Shown here one piece after another: positions 15,092 through 25,100 of a stretch of 64,000 nucleotides of DNA (position 1 is the stretch's first letter; each line of letters opens with the position of its first letter). The stretch is from contig NZ_SRRU01000008.1 in NCBI RefSeq assembly GCF_004784465.1, forward strand, positions 124,001-188,000, read 5' to 3'. The position numbers were made by a program, and so were the translations under genes. The notes beneath the pieces are model-generated. The model saw only the letters and a program-made list of their open reading frames with translations, was not told where the DNA came from and did not search any database. This DNA is from Streptomyces griseoluteus. GTDB lineage: Bacteria; Actinomycetota; Actinomycetes; Streptomycetales; Streptomycetaceae.

Positions 15092-18000
15092 TCAGGCGGG
15101 GTGCCGGGGGCCGTGGCCGGGGGGCGGGGTGAGAGTGGAGGTGTAGTTCACGCCGTCCACCAAGGGGTTTTCGAGGCTGACGCCGGCTGCGGCCATGCGG
15201 TCGTACTCGGCCAAGATCAGTTCCTTCGTGCGGTAGGTGCCGTACTTGGCCTCGTCCTTACGGCGGACGATGGGGAAGGTATCGAGGATGTAGTCAGCGT
15301 CATCGCGGGATATTCCATACAGATGGAAGAAGAGGGCGTTCAGTTCTGCCTGGATCACCTGGCGGCGGGCGCTGTCCCAGCGGAAGGGAGACCGCATGTC
15401 ACCTAGCGTGATGGCGAAAGGCTGCATGTCGTAGCTACTGTAAGTCAGCTCCAGAACACGTGAACGGATGAAGGCTTGGTGGCCTGCCGTGTGTTGTGGG
15501 GCAGGGACTGGGAACTGATTGCAGAGAAAGAAATTTAGGTGTACGCCACCGACTTTCAGTCTCGCAACGTAGTCCAATGCGAAGGAGCTGAGGCTGGCTA
15601 CCAGTTCACCGACGCGGCTTACCAGGTGCGGCGCTATGAGAGACGTTGGAAGGCTGTTGGCGGCTGCCGAGTCAGGCACTAGGCTGACTATGACTGTGCG
15701 CTCGTTGGTAGGGCTGGTGACATCTCGCCAGCCCAAATGCCAACTTTCCCGCCAGCCCTTAGTGGCGACTCTGGCGCGGACCTCTTGTTCTGTCACCCAG
15801 CTATAGGGAATGGCAGACCTATCCGGAGCTTCCCACTCGGCTGAGCTAAGGTAATCCGGTTGGTTCTGGCGCTTTGCTGCAGTTTCACTTTTCACGACAT
15901 CGGCGGCGCGATGATTATAGAAGTCGACCATCTTGGCTTCGTACAGAGGGAGCATTCTCTGTTCACCGTTGGTGAAAATGTTTCCCTTTAGTAGCCATCC
16001 CGTAGCCTGCAGATCCTCCCGTGTGCGGAAGAGGTGCGAATCGTTCGACAAGTCGAACATACGCATAAATGACACGCCCCACGGGTTACCGTCGGAGTCG
16101 CCCTCCCTGATCAGAACAGGAACACGGCGGTAGATGCCGAGGATGATCTCGGCGTCGCGGCGGGAGCGGAAGACGGGGCAGGTGCCCGTGTTGGGGTTGA
16201 GGAGAGTTATCTCCTCCGGAGTGAGCGTGAACGTCTTGTTCGAGTCGTTCAGCTCTGATGGGTCGTGGAGGAAGAAGGCGAACCGCGCAGCCGGTTCATG
16301 CATGGTGCGACCAGTGAGGGAGAGGACGCTGAACTTGAAAGAACGGTGAACGCCAGAGAAGAGCGGTGCCGCGTTCTCGAAGTCGTACAGGGCCGTTATC
16401 GCCCCGTTCTGTACCAGGTCCTTGAAGAAGAACTGTGTCGTAGCGTCCGTTGCGATGCCCGTGGGCACGATGACGCCCGTTCGGCCACGCGGTCCCGTCA
16501 TCATGCGGTCGGTCTCGGCGAAGACCGCGTATGTATTGATGTCACCCCGCCCGGTGAGGGGGTAGCGCAGCGACAAGCGTAGGAATTGGCTCTCGCCTTC
16601 GGATTGACGCTTGGCCGCAGTGAACTCGGCGAACAGGTCTGGGTTCGTCTCCGGCAAGGCCGAGATGAGACGCTTGCGTGCAGCTGCATGCGCGGCCTTG
16701 GCGATCTCCGGGTCACGCTGGGCGAAGAATTCCTGCTCCTGCAACTTGATGCGCTCCCACGGTGGGTTCCCCAGCACGCACGAGAAGCCCCCATCCCATC
16801 CCACCGACGGATCAACGTCGCCGTTCGCAGCCTCTGAGACGCTGAAGACCTCCGGAAACTCCAGATGCCAGTGAAAGAACCTGTACTGCTGGGCAAGCCG
16901 GATGACCTCGTCGTTCGTGCTCGCCGGAATGCCCGCGCCCGCGCTCTGAAGGTCACGGAAGACACCCTCTGTGACCGGAGTCGGCGCACCCGGTGACTTG
17001 GGCCAGACGAAAGCCGCGCACCAGGCGTCGCTGATGTGCAGGGCCCGGAGATACTCCGCCGACTGCTCCAGCTCACGGAAGCGGCTCGACTGGAGACGGA
17101 CGTCGCGCAGGGTGTTGGTCGGAGCCGAGGTGATGTCCCGCAGGCTCGCCGCGAAGGCGGCGTTGGAGACCCAGATGCGTTCCTCGGTGTGGAAGCTGAG
17201 CTGGCCGCCGCGCTCCTTGGCGTTCCGCTTCTTGATGGCCGACGCGATCTTCTTGTCGTCGCCCTCGATCGGCTTGAAGGCGTCGTCGGGTATGCCGTTG
17301 GCCAGCAGTGCCGGCGTGGCTCCGATCAGTGCGTTGCCGTGCTTGATGTGGGCGTCCAGGAAGCCCAGGGGCTTGCCCGGCTCCAGGGCCTCCAGCCAGA
17401 GCGACACCTTGGCCAGCTCGACCGCCATCGGGTTGAGGTCCACGCCGTAGATGCACCGCGCGACGACCTCGTGCAGGGCGTGGCGCACCGCGTCGATCGT
17501 CGGTTCCGGGTTCTGCTCCCGTACCGCCGCCACCCGCTTCGCGATGCGGCGAGCCGCAGCCACCAGGAAGTGGCCCGAGCCGCAGGCCGGGTCGCAGACC
17601 GTCAGGTTCAGCAGTTCCTCGACGATCGCCTCACTCGCGTCCGGCTGGCCCGAGCGCGTTGCCCGGATTTCGCCGCGCTTCACCGCGTCGTCGATCACCG
17701 GGTCCAGCGCCGAGTCCAGCAGGCACTCGATCAGCGAGGACGGGGTGTAGTACGAGCCCGTGGTCTTACGAGCGTTGCCCGCTAGCTCCACCAGCTCGAA
17801 AGTACGCTCCGTCGCGTTGTGCTTCGGGACCAGCTCCAGCAGGGACTCGTAGATCGAGCCCAGCTCCTCCGCGTCCAGGTGGCGGTAGTCGACCACCCGG
17901 TTCCGCTTGCTGCTCGTGTCCCGCACGATCGACAGGGCACGGACCGCCTCCAGCAGCGGCTCGTTCGACAGCGACAGGCGGTGCAGGAGCTTGTCCGCCT

Positions 18001-19141
18001 CCGTGTCGTCGAAGATGCCGCCCAGGCCCGGCAGGCCCAGCTCCGGCAGGCCGTCGTCGTTGCCCAGGCCCGACAGGACGAAGCGCAGCGCTTGGTACAG
18101 GTCACCATGGGCCGTACCCCGGCGGCGCTGGGCGTGCCGGCGCAGGCGGGCCGAGGAGAAGTACGCGGCGTAGCGATCCCTCGCCGTCTCGTCCGCCGAC
18201 GGGGACAGCAGGACCTCGCGGTCCTCTGCCACGAACAGGAACAGGAGCCGGTAGACCAGGCGCAGCAGCGCGTAGTGGAAGGTCTTGACCTCCAGGGTCT
18301 CCCGCAGCTCCCGGTTGTCCGGGTGCTTCAGGAAGCCCGTGCCGAGAGTCGTGATCGCCCGCTGGACGCCCTTCCTGAGCTGGTCCAGGGCACGGGTGCC
18401 CTGGGCTATCGCCTCCGTGCGCCACTTCTCCAGCCAGCACGTCGACGGTGCCGCGTCCTCCGCGACCTCGAAGCGCGACACGTGCAGCAGCCGGTACAGC
18501 AGCACAAACTCGCTGAACAGCTCACCGTCGAAGATCGCCTCCAGGTCGAACTCGACGTACGACGCCGTGGCCAGCGCGCTGGAGTCCCGGAGCAGGCGGA
18601 CCTGGCGGCCGTTGGTCAGGACGCCCCACAGGTGAACCTCGGTCCGGTTCAGGCACTCCTGGAGCATCGACTGCGGCGGGACCGTACCCGCGCCGCCCGG
18701 CCGCTTGTCCAAGTTGGCGTTCCATGCCACCTGGTGGATGAGCGCGTGCCGCCAGCGGTGCGAGACCTCGAACCGCTTCTCCGCGTCCGAGTCCGCCGTG
18801 ACGCCCTCCGTGCCGATCGGACTCAGCCGGCCGAAGCCCAGCTCCCGCCACAGCGGCGCCAGCCAGTCTGCTCCCGCACGGCCGGTGGGGTCGGTCGCGG
18901 GCAGGCCCGTCGCCCGGTCCTCTGGGAGGTTCTTACGCACGTCGCGCCAGAGCGGCTTCAGGTACTCCCAGCTGCGCTCCGCCTCGTCCCGGACCGAACG
19001 GGACGACGGGAGGCCGTAGTCGGCGGGCTTCGAGCCCGGGACGTCCTTGCCCTCGGAGATGCGCAGCAGCATGTCGGCCGGCAGCAGACCTCCGACCGTG
19101 TGGACGGCGGTGAACACCTGGTTGCGGGTCGTGGCGGACAT
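15092..19141 (-). CDS. Class-1-DISARM/PglX-like adenine-specific DNA methyltransferase
   Basis: The 1349-residue protein is a large N6-adenine DNA methyltransferase of the kind found in DISARM class 1 (DrmMI) and BREX (PglX). After about 450 helical residues it has TGSYYTP at 461-467 and SAM-binding motif I DPACGSGHF at 517-525. VDLNPMAVELAKVSLWLEAL follows, then catalytic motif IV NPPW at 792-795, and a long C-terminal region that probably recognises the target. Its ATG overlaps the stop of the helicase gene (ATGA), so the two are co-translated. In such systems the enzyme marks host DNA. An open frame extends upstream to 19465 but overlaps the helicase, so the start at 19141 is preferred. 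Confidence 0.9.
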   Translation of the reverse strand: MSATTRNQVFTAVHTVGGLLPADMLLRISEGKDVPGSKPADYGLPSSRSVRDEAERSWEYLKPLWRDVRKNLPEDRATGLPATDPTGRAGADWLAPLWRELGFGRLSPIGTEGVTADSDAEKRFEVSHRWRHALIHQVAWNANLDKRPGGAGTVPPQSMLQECLNRTEVHLWGVLTNGRQVRLLRDSSALATASYVEFDLEAIFDGELFSEFVLLYRLLHVSRFEVAEDAAPSTCWLEKWRTEAIAQGTRALDQLRKGVQRAITTLGTGFLKHPDNRELRETLEVKTFHYALLRLVYRLLFLFVAEDREVLLSPSADETARDRYAAYFSSARLRRHAQRRRGTAHGDLYQALRFVLSGLGNDDGLPELGLPGLGGIFDDTEADKLLHRLSLSNEPLLEAVRALSIVRDTSSKRNRVVDYRHLDAEELGSIYESLLELVPKHNATERTFELVELAGNARKTTGSYYTPSSLIECLLDSALDPVIDDAVKRGEIRATRSGQPDASEAIVEELLNLTVCDPACGSGHFLVAAARRIAKRVAAVREQNPEPTIDAVRHALHEVVARCIYGVDLNPMAVELAKVSLWLEALEPGKPLGFLDAHIKHGNALIGATPALLANGIPDDAFKPIEGDDKKIASAIKKRNAKERGGQLSFHTEERIWVSNAAFAASLRDITSAPTNTLRDVRLQSSRFRELEQSAEYLRALHISDAWCAAFVWPKSPGAPTPVTEGVFRDLQSAGAGIPASTNDEVIRLAQQYRFFHWHLEFPEVFSVSEAANGDVDPSVGWDGGFSCVLGNPPWERIKLQEQEFFAQRDPEIAKAAHAAARKRLISALPETNPDLFAEFTAAKRQSEGESQFLRLSLRYPLTGRGDINTYAVFAETDRMMTGPRGRTGVIVPTGIATDATTQFFFKDLVQNGAITALYDFENAAPLFSGVHRSFKFSVLSLTGRTMHEPAARFAFFLHDPSELNDSNKTFTLTPEEITLLNPNTGTCPVFRSRRDAEIILGIYRRVPVLIREGDSDGNPWGVSFMRMFDLSNDSHLFRTREDLQATGWLLKGNIFTNGEQRMLPLYEAKMVDFYNHRAADVVKSETAAKRQNQPDYLSSAEWEAPDRSAIPYSWVTEQEVRARVATKGWRESWHLGWRDVTSPTNERTVIVSLVPDSAAANSLPTSLIAPHLVSRVGELVASLSSFALDYVARLKVGGVHLNFFLCNQFPVPAPQHTAGHQAFIRSRVLELTYSSYDMQPFAITLGDMRSPFRWDSARRQVIQAELNALFFHLYGISRDDADYILDTFPIVRRKDEAKYGTYRTKELILAEYDRMAAAGVSLENPLVDGVNYTSTLTPPPGHGPRHPA
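15121..15220. repeat. Right copy of the 100-base direct repeat
   Basis: This is the native copy, inside the last codons of the methyltransferase. It pairs with 13645-13744 across the 416-residue gene. Confidence 0.85.
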
Positions 19142-22107
19142 CAGGCGGACGCTCCAGAAACAGCGGCAGGGGTGGAGGAGGAAGCGGAAGGGTTCGCGGG
19201 CAGGTAGAGGTACGCGCCCAGGACGTCGGCCGGCTTCTGGGCGGTCACCGACAGGCCCCGGACGATCTCGCCGGAGGCCTGGCGCACGCGGCGGTGCGAG
19301 GTGTCCAGCTCGGCGGCCAGTTCCTCGCCGTACGTCTCCAGATAGCCGTTCGCTTCCGGGAGTTGGTCGAGGATGCGCTTCATCATGCGCTCGCCGAAGT
19401 GCGGGTCCGTGTTCTCGGACGCCGTCGCGTCCAGCAGGGCCGTGGCGCGCTCCTGCGGCAGCCACACCGCGTTCTTCGGGGAGCCCTCGAAGGCCAGCAG
19501 CCTCGCGTCCTCCGCTACCAGCTGCTTCTCGCCGCTCCGTGACGGCAGGGTGAGGTGGAAGCGGTAGCGGACCAGCAGCAGCGTCGTCCGCGTCGTCACC
19601 GCGTCCGTGGTCACCACACCGCAGCGGCGTGCCGGGCGGGCCCCGTCCGCCTGGGTGTCCAGCGCCGCGTTCAGGACGTGCGACGCCAGCGCGCCCACCA
19701 CCGGGTCCGTCCGCACCAGCGCCGCCTCGCCCCGCGCCACCGCCGGATCCGTCCGGAACGGGATCGGCCGGTCCTGCTCGATCACCTCAGCCCCTACGGC
19801 CGTCGCCAGCGCGTCCCGCAGGCCCGCCGGCGTACCGCCCACCTGGGCCGTGAAGTCTTCCTGCACGTCGGCTCCGCGCAGCACCGCGCCCAGCGAGCCC
19901 AGCGCCTCCCGTACGAACGTCTTCACCTCACCCGTACCGCCCAGCGCGTCCCGGATGGCGGCGACCTCCCGGGCGACCTCCTCCGGGTGGATCGAGCGCT
20001 GTGCGAACCGCGAACGCGAGGCCTTCTCCCGCTCTGCCGCCGAGTTCCAGTCGCTGTCCAGCTTCGCCGTGCTCACCTTGAACGCGTCCGCGCTGAACAG
20101 CGCGTCCTCGTTCTCGCGGCCGCGCATCAGCAGCCACTCCACGATCGCGTCCGTCACGCCCGTGGACAGCTCGTCCGGGATCGACACCGAGATGCCCAGG
20201 TCCTTCTTGATCTGGCGGTGCTTCTTGATGAGGACTTCGAGGACCTTGCCGTCGATGCCGTTGTCGTCGCCGTAGAGGGTGATGACGCGGACCTCGTCGC
20301 GGCGCTGGCCGTAGCGGTCGACGCGGCCCTCGCGCTGGTCGTGCCGGGTGGGGTTCCACGCCAGGTCGTAGTGGACCACGGCGTCGAAGTAGTGCTGGAG
20401 GTTCACGCCCTCCGACAGGCAGTCGGTGGCGATCAGTACTCGGCGCGCGGCGGCGTCCTGGCCGGCCTCCGTTGCCAGCGCCTCGATGTTGTCGATGCGC
20501 TGCTGCGGGGACAGTTCGCCCGTGACCGCCTTGACGACCGTCTTCGCGCCCAGGGGGCCGCGCTTCTTTGTCTCCGGGTCGTTGGCCAACTGCTCGGCCA
20601 GGTACTTGGCCGTGGGGATGTAGCGGCAGAAGACGATCGGGTTGTAGCCGTCGGCCAACAGTCCCTTGAGGTGCTTGACCAGGGCCTTCAGCTTGAGGTC
20701 CTGCGCGGGGCCCTCCAACTCCTGCGCGCGGTCGGCGAGTTCGGCCAGGCGCGAGCGCGGGTCGTCGATCTCGATCTCCGCGCCCGGCGCTACGTCCATG
20801 CCCTCCATGGAGTCGCTGTCGGCCGCGTCGCTGTTCAGCGGAGCGCCCAGCTTGTCGGCCTCCTCAGCCGACGACGCGACCGCCGCCGCGGACCTCGTGC
20901 GCAGCGTCTGCGCCGCCGCCCGCGGGGACGACACCAGCGAGCGCAACAGCGCGATCGCCGACCACCACGCTATTCGGGCCTCCCTCCGGCCCCGGCCGTC
21001 CGCCTCCTCCACCCGCTCGCTCGCGTAGGCGATCGCGTCGTCCAGCAGGGCCCGGTACTCCGGGGACAGCTTGTACGTCTCGTCCTTGAAGTAGCGGTCC
21101 GAGGGGAACGCGGTACGCTCCGCGAGGGAATCGTCGGCCAGGCCGTCCTCCTTGGTGAGGTACTGGCGGACGTCCGCGCGCTTGCGGGCCACGAAGTGCT
21201 GGGCCAGCAGCTTCCGACCCCGCTCCGACTCCAGGTCGACGTGCGCCAAGTCGGGCTTGACCAGGCCCAGCAGGTTGCGGAACGCGGACTCCTTGCCGCT
21301 GTGCGGGGTCGCCGTCACCAGCAACAGGTGTCGTTCCGCGTCCTCGGCGACCCGCCGCAGCAGCTCGTAGCGCAGCTGGTTCTGCGTGCCCGTCTTGGCG
21401 TCGTCGGAGGCCACACACGTGTGCGCCTCGTCGACGATCACCAGGTCGGGGCAGTGCCGTACGAAGTCGTCGCGGTGACGGGTGGACTTGATGAAGTCCG
21501 TGGAGACGACGACGTTCGGGTAGCGGTCGAAGAGAGACTGGCCCAGGTCCAAGCCCCGCTCCAGGCGAGTCACCGTCGACGACAGCACCAGCTCCGCGTC
21601 GATGCCGAACTTGCTCCGCAGCTCCTGCTGCCACTGCTCCGCCAGCGCGGGCGAGCACAGCACCGCCAGGCCCGACGCCTCGCCCTGCGCGAGCAGTTCG
21701 CTCGCGATCAGGCCCGCCTCGACGGTCTTGCCGATGCCGACGTCGTCGGAGATCAGCATGCGGACCGTCTTCTGACGCAGCGCCATCAGCAGCGGGACGA
21801 GCTGGTACGCGCGCGGCTTCACCGCGATGCCGGCCAGTGAGCGGAACGGGCCCGCGCCCGAGCGGAAGCCGACCCGCAGGGCCGTGCGCAGCAGGCCGGC
21901 CGCCCGCTGGTCACCGAGGTCGCTCGGCTCCGGCGGAGCGAACCGCGCCTCCTCGACCGTCTCGAACGCCGGGAACACGGCGGCGACGTCGTCGTCCGAG
22001 CCGCCGAGCGGGCGCAGGACGAGCAGGTCGGGCTTGCTCTCGGGAAGTACCACCCATTCGCGGCCGCGGGCCTTCACCAGGGAGCCGGCTGAGTACGTGA
22101 GTGCCAT
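19141..22107 (-). CDS. SNF2/RapA-like helicase, DrmD-like
   Basis: The 988-residue protein is a superfamily 2 DNA translocase. Motif I is DDVGIGKTVEAG (about 119-130), motif II is VIVDEAHTC, motif III is LLVTATPHSG, and the C-terminal RecA lobe shows IATDCLSEGVNLQ, DLAWNPTRHDQREGRVDRYGQ as motifs V and VI. A charged insertion interrupts the middle (about 430-460). It starts 33 bases after the kinase-helicase stop and overlaps the methyltransferase start by four bases. Size and pairing with a PglX-like methyltransferase match DrmD and DrmMI of class 1 DISARM. A role in phage defence is inferred from that family. Confidence 0.88.
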   Translation of the reverse strand: MALTYSAGSLVKARGREWVVLPESKPDLLVLRPLGGSDDDVAAVFPAFETVEEARFAPPEPSDLGDQRAAGLLRTALRVGFRSGAGPFRSLAGIAVKPRAYQLVPLLMALRQKTVRMLISDDVGIGKTVEAGLIASELLAQGEASGLAVLCSPALAEQWQQELRSKFGIDAELVLSSTVTRLERGLDLGQSLFDRYPNVVVSTDFIKSTRHRDDFVRHCPDLVIVDEAHTCVASDDAKTGTQNQLRYELLRRVAEDAERHLLLVTATPHSGKESAFRNLLGLVKPDLAHVDLESERGRKLLAQHFVARKRADVRQYLTKEDGLADDSLAERTAFPSDRYFKDETYKLSPEYRALLDDAIAYASERVEEADGRGRREARIAWWSAIALLRSLVSSPRAAAQTLRTRSAAAVASSAEEADKLGAPLNSDAADSDSMEGMDVAPGAEIEIDDPRSRLAELADRAQELEGPAQDLKLKALVKHLKGLLADGYNPIVFCRYIPTAKYLAEQLANDPETKKRGPLGAKTVVKAVTGELSPQQRIDNIEALATEAGQDAAARRVLIATDCLSEGVNLQHYFDAVVHYDLAWNPTRHDQREGRVDRYGQRRDEVRVITLYGDDNGIDGKVLEVLIKKHRQIKKDLGISVSIPDELSTGVTDAIVEWLLMRGRENEDALFSADAFKVSTAKLDSDWNSAAEREKASRSRFAQRSIHPEEVAREVAAIRDALGGTGEVKTFVREALGSLGAVLRGADVQEDFTAQVGGTPAGLRDALATAVGAEVIEQDRPIPFRTDPAVARGEAALVRTDPVVGALASHVLNAALDTQADGARPARRCGVVTTDAVTTRTTLLLVRYRFHLTLPSRSGEKQLVAEDARLLAFEGSPKNAVWLPQERATALLDATASENTDPHFGERMMKRILDQLPEANGYLETYGEELAAELDTSHRRVRQASGEIVRGLSVTAQKPADVLGAYLYLPANPSASSSTPAAVSGASA

Positions 22108-22140
22108 GTGTGTTCTTGAGTCCTCAGGAGAAGGCGGTCG

Positions 22141-25100
22141 TCAGTTGGCGGTCGGCGTGCCGAAGTAGCGGGCGTTGGCGCTGGCGATGGCGTCCCAGTC
22201 GTCGCCATGCGGGAAGCGGACGACATCCCAACTGGCGTTGAAGAGACGGTCCTCGGCGTCCTCGTCCCGGAAGGTGTCCTGCTCCTTGTCAGGCGTGTCG
22301 ACGAAAACGGCCACGTTTCCGCCGGGGAGCCGGTAGACGAAGTCGGGCATGGCATTCGCCTCGGTGAGGAAGGGGTTCGCCTCGTCCGGCAGGTGCAGTC
22401 CCCGCGTCTTGGCCCAGCCCAGGAAGTCACCGTTCGCAACCAGTTCCGCGGCGGCCGACGGCTCGACAGCCGTAGGTGCCGCCGGAGCCTGTTCGGTCAG
22501 TCGCCGGAACTGCTCCGTCCGCGACTCCCCGCGCTCCTCGCGCCGCGCCATCGCCGAGGCCAGCCGCACCAGCAGTTCGCGCGCCGCGTGGCGGCTGATC
22601 AGCGAGTGGTCGAGCTGGTTGCCGTACGTCAGCAGGCACTCGTAGCAGCCGAGCGCGCAGGGGCGGTCCGGGTGCGGGCCGCCGAGGTCGGTGCCGTCCC
22701 CGGCGAAGTGGCAGATCTGCAACGCGTACCGGGCCGCCTTCGCCAGGGCATCCGGCTCCGCCTGGAGGCGGCGCAGCACACCCGCGCCGCCCTCGGCGGC
22801 CTCCGTGAACAGGAACCGGTCACGCGGGCCGCCGTCCGGCGGAAGCAGCTCGCTGGACAGTTCGGCGTCCTCCAGCTCGAACGCGGCCTCGATGCCCCGC
22901 TCCAGCGCGTACATGAGGGACAGCGCGACCGGTTCGGGCAGCGGCTCGTCGAGGGTGACGACGAGGATGTTGCGGCGGTCCTCCACGTAGGGGATGACCC
23001 GCTTCTTGCGGCGCCGCTCCTTGCCGTCCTCGTCGACCACCGGCAGCTCGCTGGAGTCGCCGGAGGCCTCGGAGGCGTCCTTGTCGTTCATCCAGCGGCC
23101 GTCGGCCAGGTCGAGCCAGTAGCCCGCCGGTTCGTCCTTCTTGGCCCGGACCCGGCCCAGGTTGGTGATCCTTATGGTCGCCGAGTCGCCGTAGGCGAGG
23201 CCGGCGAGCGGCACGCCGGAGGCGTCCGCGACGGAGGCGTTGAGGCGGCCCTTGCGAGCGCCGTGGTCCTGGAAGCGGTACGACGTCTCCAGCCGGAATC
23301 CGGCGCGGCGCCGCTCTTCCTCGTCGGAGGAGATCCGCTCCCGGCGCGTGGTGTACACCGTGTGCAGCTGGAGCAGGCCGTGCGTCGCCGGGCCCAGCGG
23401 CTCGTCGCACATCTGGCAGCGGTCCTGGCGCTCCGCCGGGTCGTGGTGGTAGCCGCACTTCGCGCAGCGGCGGGCCTCGCTGGTCGCCAGGTCCCCGGAG
23501 GAGTCCGGCGGCAGCTGAATCCGCGTCACCTGGTAGCGGGCGCCCTCGTGGTAGATGAGGGCGCCGGGACCGAACTCACGGATGGCGAGGAAGCGGGGCC
23601 GCTGGAGGTAGTCGCCGTCCCCGCGGCGGCGGCCGATGGTCGGGATGTACGCGGCCAGCGGCAGGCGCGGGAAGCTGTAGCCGGGCAGGAAGCCCTCGGA
23701 GGCGAGGTAGCGGTAGGGGTTGAAGTCGGAGAGGACCGACTTGCTGTCGACGCTCTCGTTCATCAGCAGGTTCAGCTGCGTCTCCGCCTCGCGGCGGCGG
23801 GCGTTGGCCCGGAGGCGGTCGGACTCGGTGAGGCTGTAGTCCAGGCGCCGCTTGTTCTGGATGTACTGGTCGTCGAGGGCGGCGCGGAAGAGCTGCCGCC
23901 AGCGGTCGAAGGCGCGGTCGAACCGCTCCGGGACCGTGCGGACCCGGTCCTGTATCCAGTCGTCGTGCCACCACGTCGTGTCGGCGAACTCCGGCAGCAG
24001 CGGGCCGAGCACCCGCAGCGCCGCGTCGACCGTGCGGTGCTGCGCGCTCTCGTCGAGGGAGGCCGCGAGGATGTCCGGCAGCAGTTGCAGAGCGGGGCTC
24101 GGGCGCTCGCCCGTCTCCGGGTACGACACATCGAGCACGTCAGGGAGGGCGCGGCCCAGTTTCAGGCCGGCCTCCGCGATCCAGATGCCCTGGAGATGGG
24201 AGAGGACCAGGTCCTCATTGGCGAGGTCGAGGCGCGGTGGAGCGACGGCGCCCGCCACCATGCGCTCCGAGCGGCGGAAGTAGTACTGGTCGTGGCTGTT
24301 GCCCGTCGCGCAGTAGGTGGTGACGAGGGCGGGCTGGCCGCTGCGGCCCGCGCGGCCCGAGCGCTGCGCGTAGTTCGCGGGGGTGGGCGGCACGTTGCGC
24401 ATCATCACCGCGTTGAGCTGGGAGATGTCGACGCCCAGCTCCATCGTCGGGGAGCAGTACAGCAGCTTCAGCTCGGCCTTGCGGAAGGCCTCTTCGCGTT
24501 GTTCCCGCTCCTCCGGCGAGACCTGTGCGGTGTGCTCGCGCGCGAACAGGCCGGACAGGGCGCCCGCCGCGTCCCGGTACAGATCGCGGAAGAAGGTGTT
24601 GACGCGTGGACCGTCGCCGCTCTGGTAGGTGCGGGTCAGCGGGTCATGTGTGCCGCGCTCGCCCTTGCCCGCACGCCAGACGAGGGACTGGGCGGCCACC
24701 CGGTAGCCGGTCGCGGTAGGGGCCGGGGACCTGCGATAGCGGCCCGCGCGCTGCGGAGCCTCCGTGACCTCCTTCACCAGGCCCGCCTTGGCCAGGACCT
24801 TCAGCAACTCCTCGATGACGAGCTGGAGATCGGCAGGGTCGAGCTTCTTGAACGAGGTGTCCGCACGCCGCAGGTACTTGCCGAACTTGCCGCGGGCCGA
24901 GAGGAACAGGGCCGAGCGGTCCATGCCGGGCCGGGAGGGGTGCGGATAGGCGGTGCCGACCTTCGGTTTGTCGGCGGCGGACAGCACCCACGGGTCGATC
25001 AGCCGTTCCTCGCTTGCCCTCTGGAGCGAGTCGAAGTCGTCTCGGAAGTACGAGACGTCGATGGCGAGGGAGCGCCGCATCTCGTTGAGCAGCGCCTTCA

